From Sporothrix humicola (taxonomy: Eukaryota; Ascomycota; Sordariomycetes; Ophiostomatales; Ophiostomataceae), in NCBI GenBank assembly GCA_021396245.1, contig WNYE01000017.1, positions 372,001 through 436,000 on the forward strand: a stretch of DNA of 64,000 nt, in the 5' to 3' direction. Numbering within the stretch: position 1 is the first letter of the stretch; each line of letters begins with the position of its first letter. This document shows, piece by piece, positions 35,760 through 47,203 of the stretch. The position numbers were made by a program, and so were the translations under genes. The notes below the pieces were generated by a model, which saw nothing but the letters and a program-made list of their open reading frames with translations, made no database searches and was not told the origin of the DNA.

Positions 35760-37929
35760 TGTGGCGGTTGTGTTGAGACGGAGATCTCGAGATGTTTGTT
35801 TCTGAGAAGAAGTAGAGTTGAGAGAAAAGTGAGTGGAAGTTCTGTAGTACAGAGGTTGATGCGAATGTGAATTGGTTAGTTGACAGAAAAGAGAGGTCAG
35901 GAACAAAGGGCACAGGAACGAGGAGGGGGTCAGACACCTTTAAGTATCTTTTTCGTGACGAGATGGTCGAGGGAGCTTGTCTGAGTACGCAGCACAAGGG
36001 AGGCGCTACAATAGTACGGGGGAAGGCAAAAAAGGAACGAGGAAGAATAAAAATAAACTAGAAAAAGAGAAATCAAGGAGCGGAGGCAGGAGGGAACCAG
36101 ACACCGGGGGTTGGAAGTCACTGACGGAAGAGGAAAGAACCAGAGAACGGACTGTTGTTACATGGATACATGACGGCAGTCGCAGTCGACAGGGCCAGGG
36201 AGACAGGAAAGAGCGGGCGGGTCTGAGATTGGACAGGGAAGGAGGCACTGCGTCATACAATCCTCCATACAACCCATAACATCCATTCAAGACGAGGCCG
36301 TACTAGTGTCATATCTTCTGGATCAAAAGCTGCATTGGCATTACTCAATGGGATTGGCTCGGGATGGGCTCTCGCCATGATGCAGAGAGGACCTGAACAT
36401 GATTGGAACGCGGCTACATAGTACGGCTTGGCCCTGTGGCCTACTCTGTGCATGCATCTATCTACCCACCGGCCACTGCTTTTTGCGTATTCGGGTTCCT
36501 TCCATAAATTGCATTGCGTTTTCTTGCTCCTGCATCTTTTTGGGCCAAATGACCAGATGACCACTGGAAGGACCCAGCCAAGGAAAGAGCAAACGACAAA
36601 ATAGTCAGGAGGTAAAAACCGAAATGTGCATTAGGAAGTCGCGACCGTATGGCGGCGCTCTGGTGGTTAGCGTAGCTTAGTGAGAGCTCCGGGGAAGGAG
36701 CTGACAGAGCTTGACCCATCTCTTCTTTTGTTCCTTCCATTTCTTTTTTCAATTTCTCCCTTTCAGAAAGCTCAATTAGACGCCAAAAGCGAGATATCTC
36801 TTTAGATTCCAAGACATATGCTGTCCACAGAAACAATGCGCGGTACATTGCGGTACGACCAGAGCGATGTCGTGCTATTGTCAATTGACGACTTTTTTTC
36901 TTGTCTCCAGTCTCATTAATCTCGGGTGGTCCAGGTCCAATCGCTGGAAGGTGCAGGAATTACGTCACTGCCGTGGCGCTAACAGGGCCAGCCGAGATCG
37001 TTAACACCACCCAAAAAGGCAAAACAAGAGAACGGCGCCACTACCACCCCTGCAGCCCTGTTTCGCGACTTCCGTTGTCTCCCTCCATGAGCACCCACCC
37101 AAATAAAAAGAGGAAAACAATGACATAACTGATCGCTCTCTCTCGATCGATGCGCTCTTGCCAATCTGCCTCCTGCCAATGCAAGAATACGTCAGGGGAT
37201 CGTGGCGCATCGCAGACGCAAGCCACCCTTTTTGTTGAATGTACTTTGTTTTTCTTCTATTTCTTGCCTTGTCGCGAACGTTTAATCTTGGCAACGGGAG
37301 GCCTTTTCTAGAAGCACATGCCTCATGGGTTTCGGTCGAACTGAGGATGGGCCGTCAGCGCCGGCGGAGGTCACGGCACGCAATTCATAGCGAAAAAATC
37401 TTGCAGCGGCGATCTTGTGCTGGAGAAGAGATAAGACTCGACACGCCCAAAATAGTAACAAGGCTGCCTTATTCTTGTCGAGCTGGTCTTTTGAATGCTG
37501 CCTGTGACAGACGCCATCTGAACATCGAACGGCCCACGAGGACTGTGGCAGAGTCGGCGGTAAAAATAGGTGCTGCGTGCTACGAAATACTGGAGCCTGA
37601 CACTATAGTGATGACCATGAATGGTTTAGCGTCTGGGAGGAGAGGTACCAACTGACTAATCTTATCACGTGCAGACCATATTACACGTGACACATTTCCA
37701 TCCAAACCCTAACTGTTATCGATAGGTGAATTTTTCAGTCCCCTACATCGACTTTTCCTAGTGTTTTTTCTCTCGAACTTTTTTCCCCTGCTTGCGACCC
37801 ATCTTCAACCACTCTTTATCAACCATCACATCCATCTTCCCTGACAGCACGCAGGATTCGACTTCTTTGCGTCCACCGTCGCTTTTCTATACACAACTCA
37901 AAGTTTCATACTTTTCCCCAGTATCTACA
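35760..37929. promoter_or_regulatory. Divergent 2.2-kb region, PMP3 / RPL22
   Basis: The region contains the PMP3 leader (35760 to about 36300) and the RPL22 promoter at the right end. Between 36.3 and 37.6 kb I found no supported gene; a 140-codon frame at 36462-36884 (-) with AT-rich codons and an ELSEREKLKKEMEGTKEEMG helix is the only curious item. Confidence 0.5.
37666..37712 (+). promoter_or_regulatory. RPL22 promoter elements: two CACGTG boxes and AACCCTAA
   Basis: CACGTG lies at 37666-37671 and 37684-37689, and AACCCTAA at 37705-37712, all within 47 bp and about 220-265 bp before the RPL22 ATG. A pyrimidine-rich stretch follows at about 37735-37790. CACGTG is the Cbf1-type E-box and (A/G)CCCTAA the Tbf1-type site. 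Both are described as ribosomal-protein promoter elements in non-Saccharomyces ascomycetes. Binding here is inferred from motif and position. Confidence 0.65.
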
Positions 37930-38519
37930 ATGGCTCCTCAGACCGTGAGTATTACCCCGAGATGGTTTCGAACATCATCGAGATGGTGATTTTTCTTGTC
38001 GTGGAACAGAAACATCACCATCGCGATCTTGTCTCCCCTCTCCCCTGAAAAACAAAACGAACCGCTTTGCTGTTTTTGGGCATCCCCTTTCCCCTTTTTT
38101 GTTATCATTGTCCAAAAATGCAGTAGGCTAAAGTTTTGTTTTTTTCTCCCCCTCTACAGAAGAAGTCCGGCAAGTCCGCCAAGACGACCAAGAAGTTCGT
38201 CATCAACGCCTCGCAGCCCGCCAGCGACAAGATCTTCGATGTCGCCGCCTTCGAGAAGTACCTGACGGAGCGCATCAAGGTTGACGGCCGCGTCGGCAAC
38301 CTGGGCGAGACCATTGCCATTTCGCAGTCGGGCGACGGCAAGATTGAGATCGTTGCGCACAACGACCTGTCGGGCCGCTACCTCAAGTACCTGACCAAGA
38401 AGTTCCTCAAGAAGATGCAGCTGCGCGACTGGCTGCGCGTCGTGTCGACCTCCAAGGGCGTCTACGAGCTCAAGTTCTTCAACGTTGTCAACGACGACGA
38501 CGCTGAGGACGACGAGTAA
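37930..38519 (+). CDS. RPL22: 60S ribosomal protein eL22
   Basis: Proposed CDS is join(37930..37944,38160..38519), 124 residues. Exon 1 encodes only MAPQT, as is common in fungal ribosomal-protein genes. The 215-nt intron (GTGAGT...CTACAG) is much longer than others in the window. The protein has a Lys-rich N-terminus (KKSGKSAKTTKKF), the core DIFDVAAFEKYLTERIKVDGRVGN-type segment (here KIFDVAAFEKYL), then SGRYLKYLTKKFLKKMQLRDWLRVV and YELKFF, with the typical acidic tail DDDAEDDE. It is an RNA-binding component of the large ribosomal subunit. The intron contains a strong hairpin (separate entry) that may let the protein regulate its own splicing. Its 3' end converges on GCN2 with 373 bp between. 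Confidence 0.97.
37977..38027 (+). promoter_or_regulatory. Hairpin in RPL22 intron, possible autoregulatory element
   Basis: Starting 32 nt after the donor, 37977-37980 pairs with 38024-38027, an A.G mismatch follows, and 37982-37990 (GATGGTGAT) pairs perfectly with 38014-38022. After a U.C mismatch, 37992-37996 pairs with 38008-38012, then a bulged U37997 and two more pairs (37998-38007, 37999-38006) lead to a six-base loop CGUGGA. That makes about 20 base pairs in 51 nt. Yeast Rpl22 is known to bind a stem-loop in the RPL22B intron and inhibit its splicing; the position and form here suggest the same logic. Confidence 0.6.
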
Positions 38520-38892
38520 GCGCTTTCTTCTTTTCTTCTGGCAATCTAAAAAGGACAAGGAAAAAGGAAAAAAGAAAATCAAAATTTGGTGAAAGGGCAT
38601 GTGTGGGAGTGGAAGCCGGCTTCGCTGTCGACTTCTCTGTCCCCTGGCCTGATCCTCCAAAAACATATAGAAAACACAAAAGCCGACAAATAATGGAATA
38701 AAAGCTGTCATTTGGGCAAACAAACATTCACAAGATGCAAGTGTGATGTGCGTGATGATGCATGCTGAAATAGAATTGTAAACTGTAGCGGAGATGTGCT
38801 TGCAAACGTAAAAGACCAAAAATCAAACTGATATCAAACAAACCTAACTCAACCAACTCCTCACGCCCTCTCGTTACCCCTTTACTCCGATT
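38520..38892. other. Convergent intergenic region, RPL22 / GCN2
   Basis: This 373-bp region holds the two 3' flanks. It is A/T-rich, with no gene seen. Confidence 0.55.
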
Positions 38893-41800
38893 TTACGCCC
38901 CTAAATCGTAGTATATGCACGTCCCGGTGCGGAAGTTATACACAAACGCATTCCGCGACCGGCTGCTGTTGCTGCTTTCGTACTCGGTCCGCCACCGCAG
39001 CAGCATGTCCTGGATGTCCCGCGTGTATTTCTTCTCCACAGAGCTCACGCTCTGTTCGACACGGCGCCAGCTGTCGGGATCAGAAAGTGCCGTGCCTCTA
39101 ATCAGATCGAGCACTTGATCTGTTGTCTCGACGGCGGCGACGGGGCCCGACAAAAACGACCGCACAAGCCGCGCTGCACTGACTTGCGCCTGCTCAACGA
39201 CGGCCTGACGGTTGAACTTTTTGCTCTTGGTCTGGCTGACCAGAATGCGCACTTCCTGCTGCTGGCCCTCGGCGCCGCCGGCCCGATCTCCTGCACCAGA
39301 GTGACTTCCGCCGACAGACGAGGACTCGAGCGACGACGAGGCAACGGCAGCAGCAGCGGCGGCTGCGGCTGCCACTTTGGCGGCACCCGTACGTGTCGAA
39401 TCGCGCTCGCGCATCTCGCTGCGCAGCCAGCTGATGACTTGTGAGAAGGGCAGCTCGACATCGGGTGCGGCGTAGTTGCGGTGGATAGCGGCCGCACTCG
39501 AGCCACCGCCCGAGCCAGAGCCCGAGTTGGTGTTGGGCATCGTCTTGATCTTGACGACGCCTTCTTGCTTGACGATAATGATCCAAGCATGGCCCTCGTC
39601 ACGGTTCTTGAGGACGAGCTCTTCTGTCGAGCGAGCATCGCCAGCCAACTCGGCGCTCATGTCGTGGGCCCAGAGAGTGCGCAGCAGCTCGACGCCGACG
39701 GATCGGAGGATCGTGGGGTCGAAACTGGCCACAAGAATGTCGCACTAATGTCGAATGTCAGTATTATAGCTCTACAGTTTCTTCAGAAAACACACAGTGC
39801 ACTCACCCTCTTCACCGAAAACGCCCCTGAGGTCTCCTCTTCGGCTGCCTTTTTCAAAAATGCTTTGCCGCTCGACCGCGGCGGCGCCTGTGCCAGCTTC
39901 TCCCAGTTCAGACTGAAGCCGACGGCATGGCGCTCGTCCGGCAGGTTCGACCCAAAGCGCGGCCGGTACTCCTTGATGAGGCCATCGTAGCGTCCACCGG
40001 CGGCAAAGACGTCCTTGACCTTCTTGTCGAGCAGGCACGAGAACATGACGCCGCCCGAGAAGAAGGCCTCGTTCCACGTGTTGAGCGGGCACACGTAAAT
40101 TTTCGAAGTGACGCCCATACGCTTGCAGTACTCGTAGACTTCGCGCAGGTGGGCCAAAGTTGACGAGGCGCGCTCGTAAGTGTCGGTGCCCTCGAACAGT
40201 GTCTTGAGCTTGGCGTAGGCTTTGCTGGGCGTGTCGCGGAAGTCGAATTTCTGGAGCTCGTCAATGCTTGTCGTCGAAGCGCCCACGAGCGGCGACCGCA
40301 GCTCGCTGCGCAGCTTCTGCCATGTCACGCTATGAATGTTGAGGCGGCTGAGCACGTCGGCGACGGCACGGCGGGCAGACTTTTCGACGCCGCAGAAATC
40401 AAAGATAAGCTGCAGCAGGTCCGAGTGACCGAGCTGGAAGCAGAGCGGATTGGCACGGACCGTCGGGAAGGCCGCCGTGATCTCGTCGATGACTTTGATG
40501 ACTTCGGCTTCGCGCAGGGCCAGATCCAGAGTGTGCGTTGTCACGAGGTCAAAGTCCACCTCGCCAAACATGCTTGGCTGTCCACCGCCTGGCCGGTCTC
40601 GGAAAATGCTGCCAAAAGTGTAGGACTTGCCCACCACGTCGCCACCAGAGGCACAACGAGCCAATGCACGGGCATTGCCCATTGTCAGGTCAAAGGGCAG
40701 TTGCAGCAGGTTGCCGTTGCGGTCGAGCAGCTGCACCACATTGGCACCCCCATACAGAGAAGATCGCGGGTACAGAGAGCTGCGCGTGGCTTCGACGGCG
40801 CCGTGGCGACGGAACACGGACACCAGGACTTCCTTGACAATGTGTTGGCGCATCAGATCCTGCGAACTTGGCGGTGTCTGTGTTTGTGTCGAAGACATGT
40901 CCCACGCATAATCTTTAGCCTGCTCGACGGGCCGTGCAAACAACATCGACAGCATCTTTTGGTAGTACGGCGACGTCGAGTTGGAGAGTTCGGACAAGGC
41001 GTGCCGGATGGTCTCGCTCTCCATCTGCACCGGGAGCTTGCCGCTCTTAAGAAGCTCGGCGCCCGATGGACGTTCCTTGGGGTTGTGTGTGAGAAGAGCC
41101 TGGATGATGTCTACCTGCGACTTGTCCTTTGGCTTGAAATCGGACGGGAGGACAGGCGGTGAGCCACGCAGTTTGCTGAGCACGTCGGCACGCTGCATGC
41201 CAATCATGGGAGGATAGCACATTTCAAAGAAGATGACGCCCAGCGAGTACATCTAGTCGTGTTAGTGGGATAAAAAGCAAATCAAGCACGGGGAGCAGGA
41301 TAACTTACATCGACTTTTGAGGTATAGGAGCCACTACCTCCCGATCGAACCTCGGGTGCAACGTAAACAGCTGTACCGATACTTCTTGTCTCGTCCGTGG
41401 CATCGATATTGCTGGACGTGAGCACGCGGTCAGTGCCGCCGAGTTGGCCTGTCGTCGCAAGACCGAAATCACCAATCTTGACACTGTTCACACCGTCGAC
41501 GCCTGCACCAATGAAAATGTTGTCTGGCTTGAGATCACGGTGCACGATGCCGAGGCCATGAATATGAGCAAGGCCCTCGAGTAGTTGACGGAAGAGGCGC
41601 CAGACTTCCTGCGTGTCCTTGGACAGGTTGCGGGCAATCAGATCGCGGAGGGACTACGTTTGTTAGTAACGGGAAGAAATAAGAGCAAATTCATCAAATG
41701 CACTGGTACTCACCCTCTTCTCGCAGTACTCCATGGAAATGTACATGATGGTGCGGCCTGGGCGCTGACTTCCACGCCGTAACCGCTTCCAGCCAGTTAT

Positions 41801-44266
41801 GCCAAGACGGCCGTTGTTGGTCTCAGTAGCTTTCGAGTCCTCGTCGGAGCTGGAATAGGCAGCGCTGTCGTCTTCGCTATCGTCACTGTCATCATCATCG
41901 TCTTCACCATTTTCGTCGTCGTCGTCGTCTTCATCCGAGTCTGACTCAAAGGCAATGTTAGGATACCGGCCCGACGACATGAAATCAAGACCGCCGCTCT
42001 TTGTGAATTCAATATTGATATCGTCGTCGTCAAAGTCGTCGGCTTGTTGGGAATTGTAGCCACCAGTCGATGTGGCCGTGTCGCCATCGGATCCGCCAAA
42101 ATCATAGACCTCTTCCAGCCAGGCATTGTAGTACCGAACGACAGCCGGGTGGCTGAGCTGTGACAGCAGCCGCACCTCTTTGAGAATATCGGTCACTGTC
42201 AGGCTTTCTTGCGGGCTCTGCGTGATGGTAATCTTCTTGATGGCGTAAATCTGGCCGTCGAGCTTCTTACGTGCCTTGACCACCTCGCCGAAACCACCTT
42301 TTCCAAGACGGCCCTCTTCGATAAAGTCTTCACGGTACCGCGAGGCTGCAGGCCCACGGGTCATGGAGTCATGGCGGGTGCGCTGGGGCAGGCTCTGCGG
42401 AATGGACATCAAAGACCCGTCTCCCACGGCAAAGCCGTCGTCAGCTAGGATGGGCGCGTCGGTGGCCAAGAACTCGCTGGACCCGAGATCGAAGGCTCGT
42501 GGGCGTTTCTTGGGATCTGGCGTAAAGAGCTTGGACACGAGCTCGCCCAACGAGTCCGACAGATTATGAGAATCGATCATGTCGCGCGGCGAGTGATATT
42601 TCTGCGGGACGTCGAGACCGAAAATCATTTGCAAAAAGACGACGCCAAAGTCCCAGACATCCGTCTTTTGGGTGTACTGGGGCCGAGAGGCGCCTGCAAT
42701 CTCGGGTGGCAACCAGTATGCGGAGCGGGCTGTACGCATTGACGTCATGGTCGGCCCTGTCCGAGAGTAAATGTTGTGCATCAGGCGTTGATAGGAAGCG
42801 TCCGCCAGTTTTGGCACAATGTCGCCGCTGGCATCACGGACGAGGAGTACGTTGCTCGGGTGAATATCTTCGTGAAGCATGCCATGACTGTGGAGGTAGT
42901 CGAGTGCATCAAGCAGATCGCGTGTCCACGCCCGCACCTTGTTGACTTCAAGGTGGCCGGCCAGTTCAAGGACGTCTTCGAGTGATCCCTTATCTGCCAG
43001 CAAACTGAGCACACTGATGGTCCATGTCGTCTGCTCTTGTGGCCCCGATGACGCTATTTGGAGCTGCTGACTCTGCGACATGCCTATAGAACGAGACGAT
43101 TTGGAAGGCGGGGAGAGATGGGATGATTGTTTCGACGGAGACGACGCGCCAGAGGCCTTTTCGCTCTCGACAGACGAAGCACGGTCGATGCGGAAGTCGA
43201 TGACGTCGAGAATGTTGCGGTGCACCTTTTGACGGCGCATTTTCTTGAGAGCCTTGAGCTGCGTCTCCAAGGACTGGATCTGCTTGATGGCCTGCACAGA
43301 GTCCTTGGATCCAGACTGCAGTTCCGTCTGTTTGAGAGCAAGGCTTCGTGGCTCTTGGTCACTCCGCAAAACAGGCCGCACAACGTAGATCTTGGATATT
43401 GGGCCGGTATGAAGCAGGAATTTGCCAGTGACGGTGCGAAAGTAGACTGAGTTGCCAGCCGTGTCCGTCAGGTCGCACGGCTCGTCAAAGACCATGCTGT
43501 CAGTCTCGTTCAAGCCATTACCGCGGTCAGGCGACACATTGGCGCCGTTTTGCGTGCGGTTCTTCTTGCGCACCTCCTTGGCCTTGGTGCGCTGCCGCTC
43601 GCGCTCCTTTTCGACGAGGGCGCCCAGTGCACGCTCTTCTTCCCGGGTCTCTTCCTGGCGCTTGCGTTCTTCCTTTTCCTTCTCGTCCTTTGCTGCCTGG
43701 GCCAAAGAAGCTTCGTGGGCAGCCCGTTCCTCTTCCAGTGACGGCAGATCCAGACCCTGTTCTTTTGCAAGGGCTGCATCCTCCAGCACCTCACGGATGC
43801 CCTCAACCAGATAGTCAATCATCTCCCGGTCCTCGGCGGCACACTCCTTGGCCCGTGCCTCCATGACCTTTTGCACTTTGAAGAGTGTCGACTCGCGCAG
43901 GTAGTCATGGTTCTTGATGGTGAGCAGCGGCACGGATTTCGGGTATGTCGCCGTCAGCACGACGCCCAGCGTCACGGCAAAGTCCTCGTCGAGGCTGGCC
44001 TTGATGCGGATGTCAAAGGACGGCTCCGACTTCTTCCAGGCGCTGTGGGCCGCCTTGTGCTGCACAAAGTCGTCGCCATAGATGGCCTCGAGCACGGTCA
44101 CCTCGTCCTGCTGGCGCTCCTCGTACTGGGTCTTTGCGTCGGGTGGGGGGACATCTTGGTTGTTGTCCTTGATCGCAGTGTTGGTCCGCTTCAAACCCGG
44201 GAAGCCGGGGTCTTCCTTTTCCTTGTCTTTCTTGTTGTTCGGTTTCAGGGGCTTTTTGCCGGCCAT
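38893..44266 (-). CDS. GCN2: Gcn2/CPC-3 eIF2-alpha kinase
   Basis: Proposed CDS is complement(join(38893..39744,39807..41252,41309..41653,41714..44266)), 1731 residues, with three introns of 62, 56 and 60 nt, all GT-AG and in phase 0. Domain order is the full Gcn2 set. A basic N-terminus is followed by an RWD domain (about 48-175; QDEVTVLEAIYGDDF), a charged helical segment, and a pseudokinase (about 265-560). The kinase domain follows (glycine loop GRLGKGGFGEVV at about 650, AIKK near 674, HRDLKPDN near 882, DFG near 914, APE near 950). Next come a HisRS-like domain (about 1090-1430) and a C-terminal ribosome-binding/dimerisation region. A long Asp/Glu insert lies between kinase strands, as usual for the family. 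It senses uncharged tRNA and phosphorylates eIF2-alpha, starting cross-pathway control of amino-acid synthesis. The N-terminal RWD domain would contact Gcn1. Confidence 0.96.
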
Positions 44267-45029
44267 CGTGATGTGGTCTTTGGTTCTCGGAGCGTAAAGT
44301 CTGTACAGCCTGCGAAGGCTGCAGATGTTTACTCGGAGAAGCCCATGTTGTCAATTGCTATTGTTTTCTGTGTGGTATTTTTGTTTATTGGGGATCGAAT
44401 TATGGTGTGATAAAAGGGGAGAGAAAGTGGAATCTCCTGGTGTGACTGTTTTTGTCAAAGTTCAGATGAAGATGAGTCAAAAGAAGATGCGAGGTGCCAA
44501 CATGCAAAAGCTTTATCGGGAAGCAACGATGGGCGGCGCGCGATTGCGGGGCAAGGCCAGCTTCTAGTGGCGGGGGCAAGCAACAAAGAGTGCCGCTGAA
44601 GCAAGGAAGGAGGCGAAAGATTGCAACTTAGGTGACAGAGTGACAAGGCTGAGCCGGACTACAGGGACCCAGGGCGGGCTTTTAGCGGTGAACATTTAGT
44701 GGTATTGTCCCATAACGTGGCATGCTAAGATGCAGACCATAGGCAGGCTCGGCGGGCTACAGGTGGGCTGCCAATTGGGAAAGAGCACAGACCACGCGAC
44801 TGCCAACACTGTTGATACGCTAGTCCCATTTTGGACACTAAGTAAACAAGGGTTGTGCCTCTTGCTTTGGTTCACCCGTAGTCCACTCTTTTTTCTTCTT
44901 CTCCAGCAATTTCGGGTTCTTCTTTATTATCACACCAACGCGCTTCCCGACCCGACGACGGCAGACGACGGCGATACCCACGCATCATCAATTGACGACA
45001 CAAGAGGCGGCATTCAATTACACATCACG
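44267..45029. promoter_or_regulatory. Divergent promoter, GCN2 / cut12-like gene
   Basis: The 763-bp region has a perfect TGAGTCA at 44473-44479 (Gcn4/CPC1 consensus; about 207 bp before the GCN2 start) and a CCAATTGG at 44771-44778. Both are motif-level observations. Confidence 0.5.
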
Positions 45030-47203
45030 ATGTTTGGTTGGGTGATAAAACGCGGTCTCGATGGCGGACGCGACGCGCCAGAAGATCCAGGTAAGACGAA
45101 GACGAGCCTCGTTGAGGGGACAGCCGGTATTCACAGTCTTTCCGATAATGTTGACATCATTTTTTTTTTCCAGATGATACTCGGATGGAGCAGCCAGATA
45201 CGCCCGGGCCGGTGTTCGCCGCGCGGGCGTTCAAGAGTGCCATCTTTGGCACTCCGGCGCGTCAAGACGAGACAGTCGAGATCGACAACCAGCCAGCAGC
45301 TGCAGCACGACCAGTGCCACGAGAACCGGCAGCGACGACAAACAAGACGACAGAAGCGAAGCCCAGCGCGGCGGCAAAGGATACAGGAGTCACACCAGGG
45401 CGGCTACCAGGCATTCTTCTGACACCAGGCACAGCAACTTCACGGAGAAAACGCGTGTCGTTTGGCCACGAAGTGCCTGCAGAAGGTGCCGACAAGAAGA
45501 ACGAGCTTCGGATCGACAGAAATGGACGGAGACCCAACCTCTTTGGCGACAACAGCACGCGCAGCAAGGCCTCTCGAACGACACTCGGAACGGCTCTCGA
45601 AAACGCACGCAAACAAAACAATAAGGCAGCCGCAGCAAGCAAGCCGGTCGTTGATGCTGCACCAGTCGCTGCCAGTCGGCCTTTCGCAGATGAGCCAGAA
45701 GATGACTGGGAGGAGGTGGACGAAGACGACCGCGACCCGGACATTACGGTCGACCTCAACGAGCCACACTCTCAGTCTGGTCGGTACTGGAAATCCGAGT
45801 TCCAGCGCTACCAAGAAGACGCCAAGGTCGAGATGGGCAAGCTGCTAAAGTACAAGCAGCTGGCCAAGTCCTACGCCAAAATGAAGGACGCCGAGGCCGC
45901 GGACATGCGCACGAAGCTCCAGGAGGAAAAGGAAAAGGTGACGGAAATGGAGGGCCGCATCACAGAGCTGGCTGGTCAGATTGCGCGCAAGCGCATGGAC
46001 AGCAGCTCCGACCGCGAGTACCAGGAGCTCATCAGCGATCTTACGCGGCAGACGGCACGCGCCGTCCAGTACCGCAACCAGGTTAAGGAGCTGGAGGCGA
46101 TGCTTCAGAACAGTGAGAAGGAGGCAGCCGAACCTCTTTCGGCGTTTACGACAGTCACCTCGCCACGCACACAACGCACGCTTATCGACACGCAGCGTGA
46201 ACTGCGTCGCGCCCGCGACCAGGCTAGAGAGCTGACGCAGGCCAAGGAGGAGATCCGGCGGCTCAAGAGCGCACTGCGCGCAGCTGAGCAGAAAGCCGAG
46301 AAGGCTGCCCGCAAAGCGGAGGGCAGCAGCTCCACCGTCAACAGCAATAAAAAGCTCGAGGCCGACCTTGCAGCGTCCGAGGCCACGGTCGAAGCGCTGA
46401 ACGCAAAGGTCGACGACCTCGAAAAGCGGGCCGAGTTTGCCGAGGACGAGCGCCGGCAAAAGGACAAGGAGCTGCGGCTGGTGCAGCGCAAGTATGACTC
46501 GCTCAAGGACGACGCCAAGGCCCGCGTGGGCGAGGCCGAGCAGGTCATGCGCCGCAAGAACGAGGAGATTGCCGATCTGAAGAAGCAGATCAGACAGGTC
46601 ACAGCCACGGCCGCTACGGTGCGCCAGACAGTCGACGATGTGCCAATTCTGGTCGACGACATCAAGGACTTCAAGGATACCAAGCCTGTCAAGGAGCTCA
46701 AGCAAGTCAAAGAAGTCAAAGAAGCCAAGGCCAAGGCCAGCAGAGCCACAGATGCGCCCATATCAGAGAGCGCTGCGGCCAAGCTTGCCATGCTCCGCTG
46801 CCGCCGCGGTGCCGAGCCACTGCGCCCTGTCTCTGACGCCCAGCGGCCAAAGGCGATCTTAGAAAGCATCGGCATCAACCGTATCAATACTGAAAAGAAC
46901 GACAAGGGGAAGGAGAAGGAGAAGCCCAAGGCGGAGCCCCTTGGAGAGCGCATTGCAAAACTCGGCCAGACAACAAGGCCCTACCAGTCAACCGTCTCTA
47001 CAAGAGCCTCGGCGCCAGCTCTTGTCGATCTGGAGAGAGACGACCGTGTGGCCGCTGCCGCCGCTGCAGCTGCCGATGCTTCCTGTCTGTCCATGTCGTC
47101 TGAACGGGCTGCAGCTGCCATTGCGCGTATCGAGGCGCGGCGTGCTCAACGGAAGCTCGAGCTGGAGACATTGCGGAACAAGGAGAACATGCAGCCGGCG
47201 TGA
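45030..47203 (+). CDS. Cut12-domain spindle pole body protein
   Basis: Proposed CDS is join(45030..45090,45174..47203), 696 residues. The 83-nt intron (GTAAGA...TTTTCCAG) splits an Asp codon and keeps the frame. The N-terminus MFGWVIKRGLDG is typical of filamentous-fungal Cut12 homologues. A disordered region follows with a KRVSFGHEV motif that fits an RVxF PP1-docking site (near residue 105). The Cut12-type block then begins near residue 210 (DITVDLNEPHSQSGRYWKSEFQRY), followed by long coiled coils to about residue 510. The C-terminus is basic, then Ala-rich. Fission-yeast Cut12 sits on the spindle pole body, helps activate Plo1/CDK at mitotic entry and is antagonised by PP1 bound through a KVxF motif. 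Role by family; PP1 docking is my inference. Confidence 0.88.
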
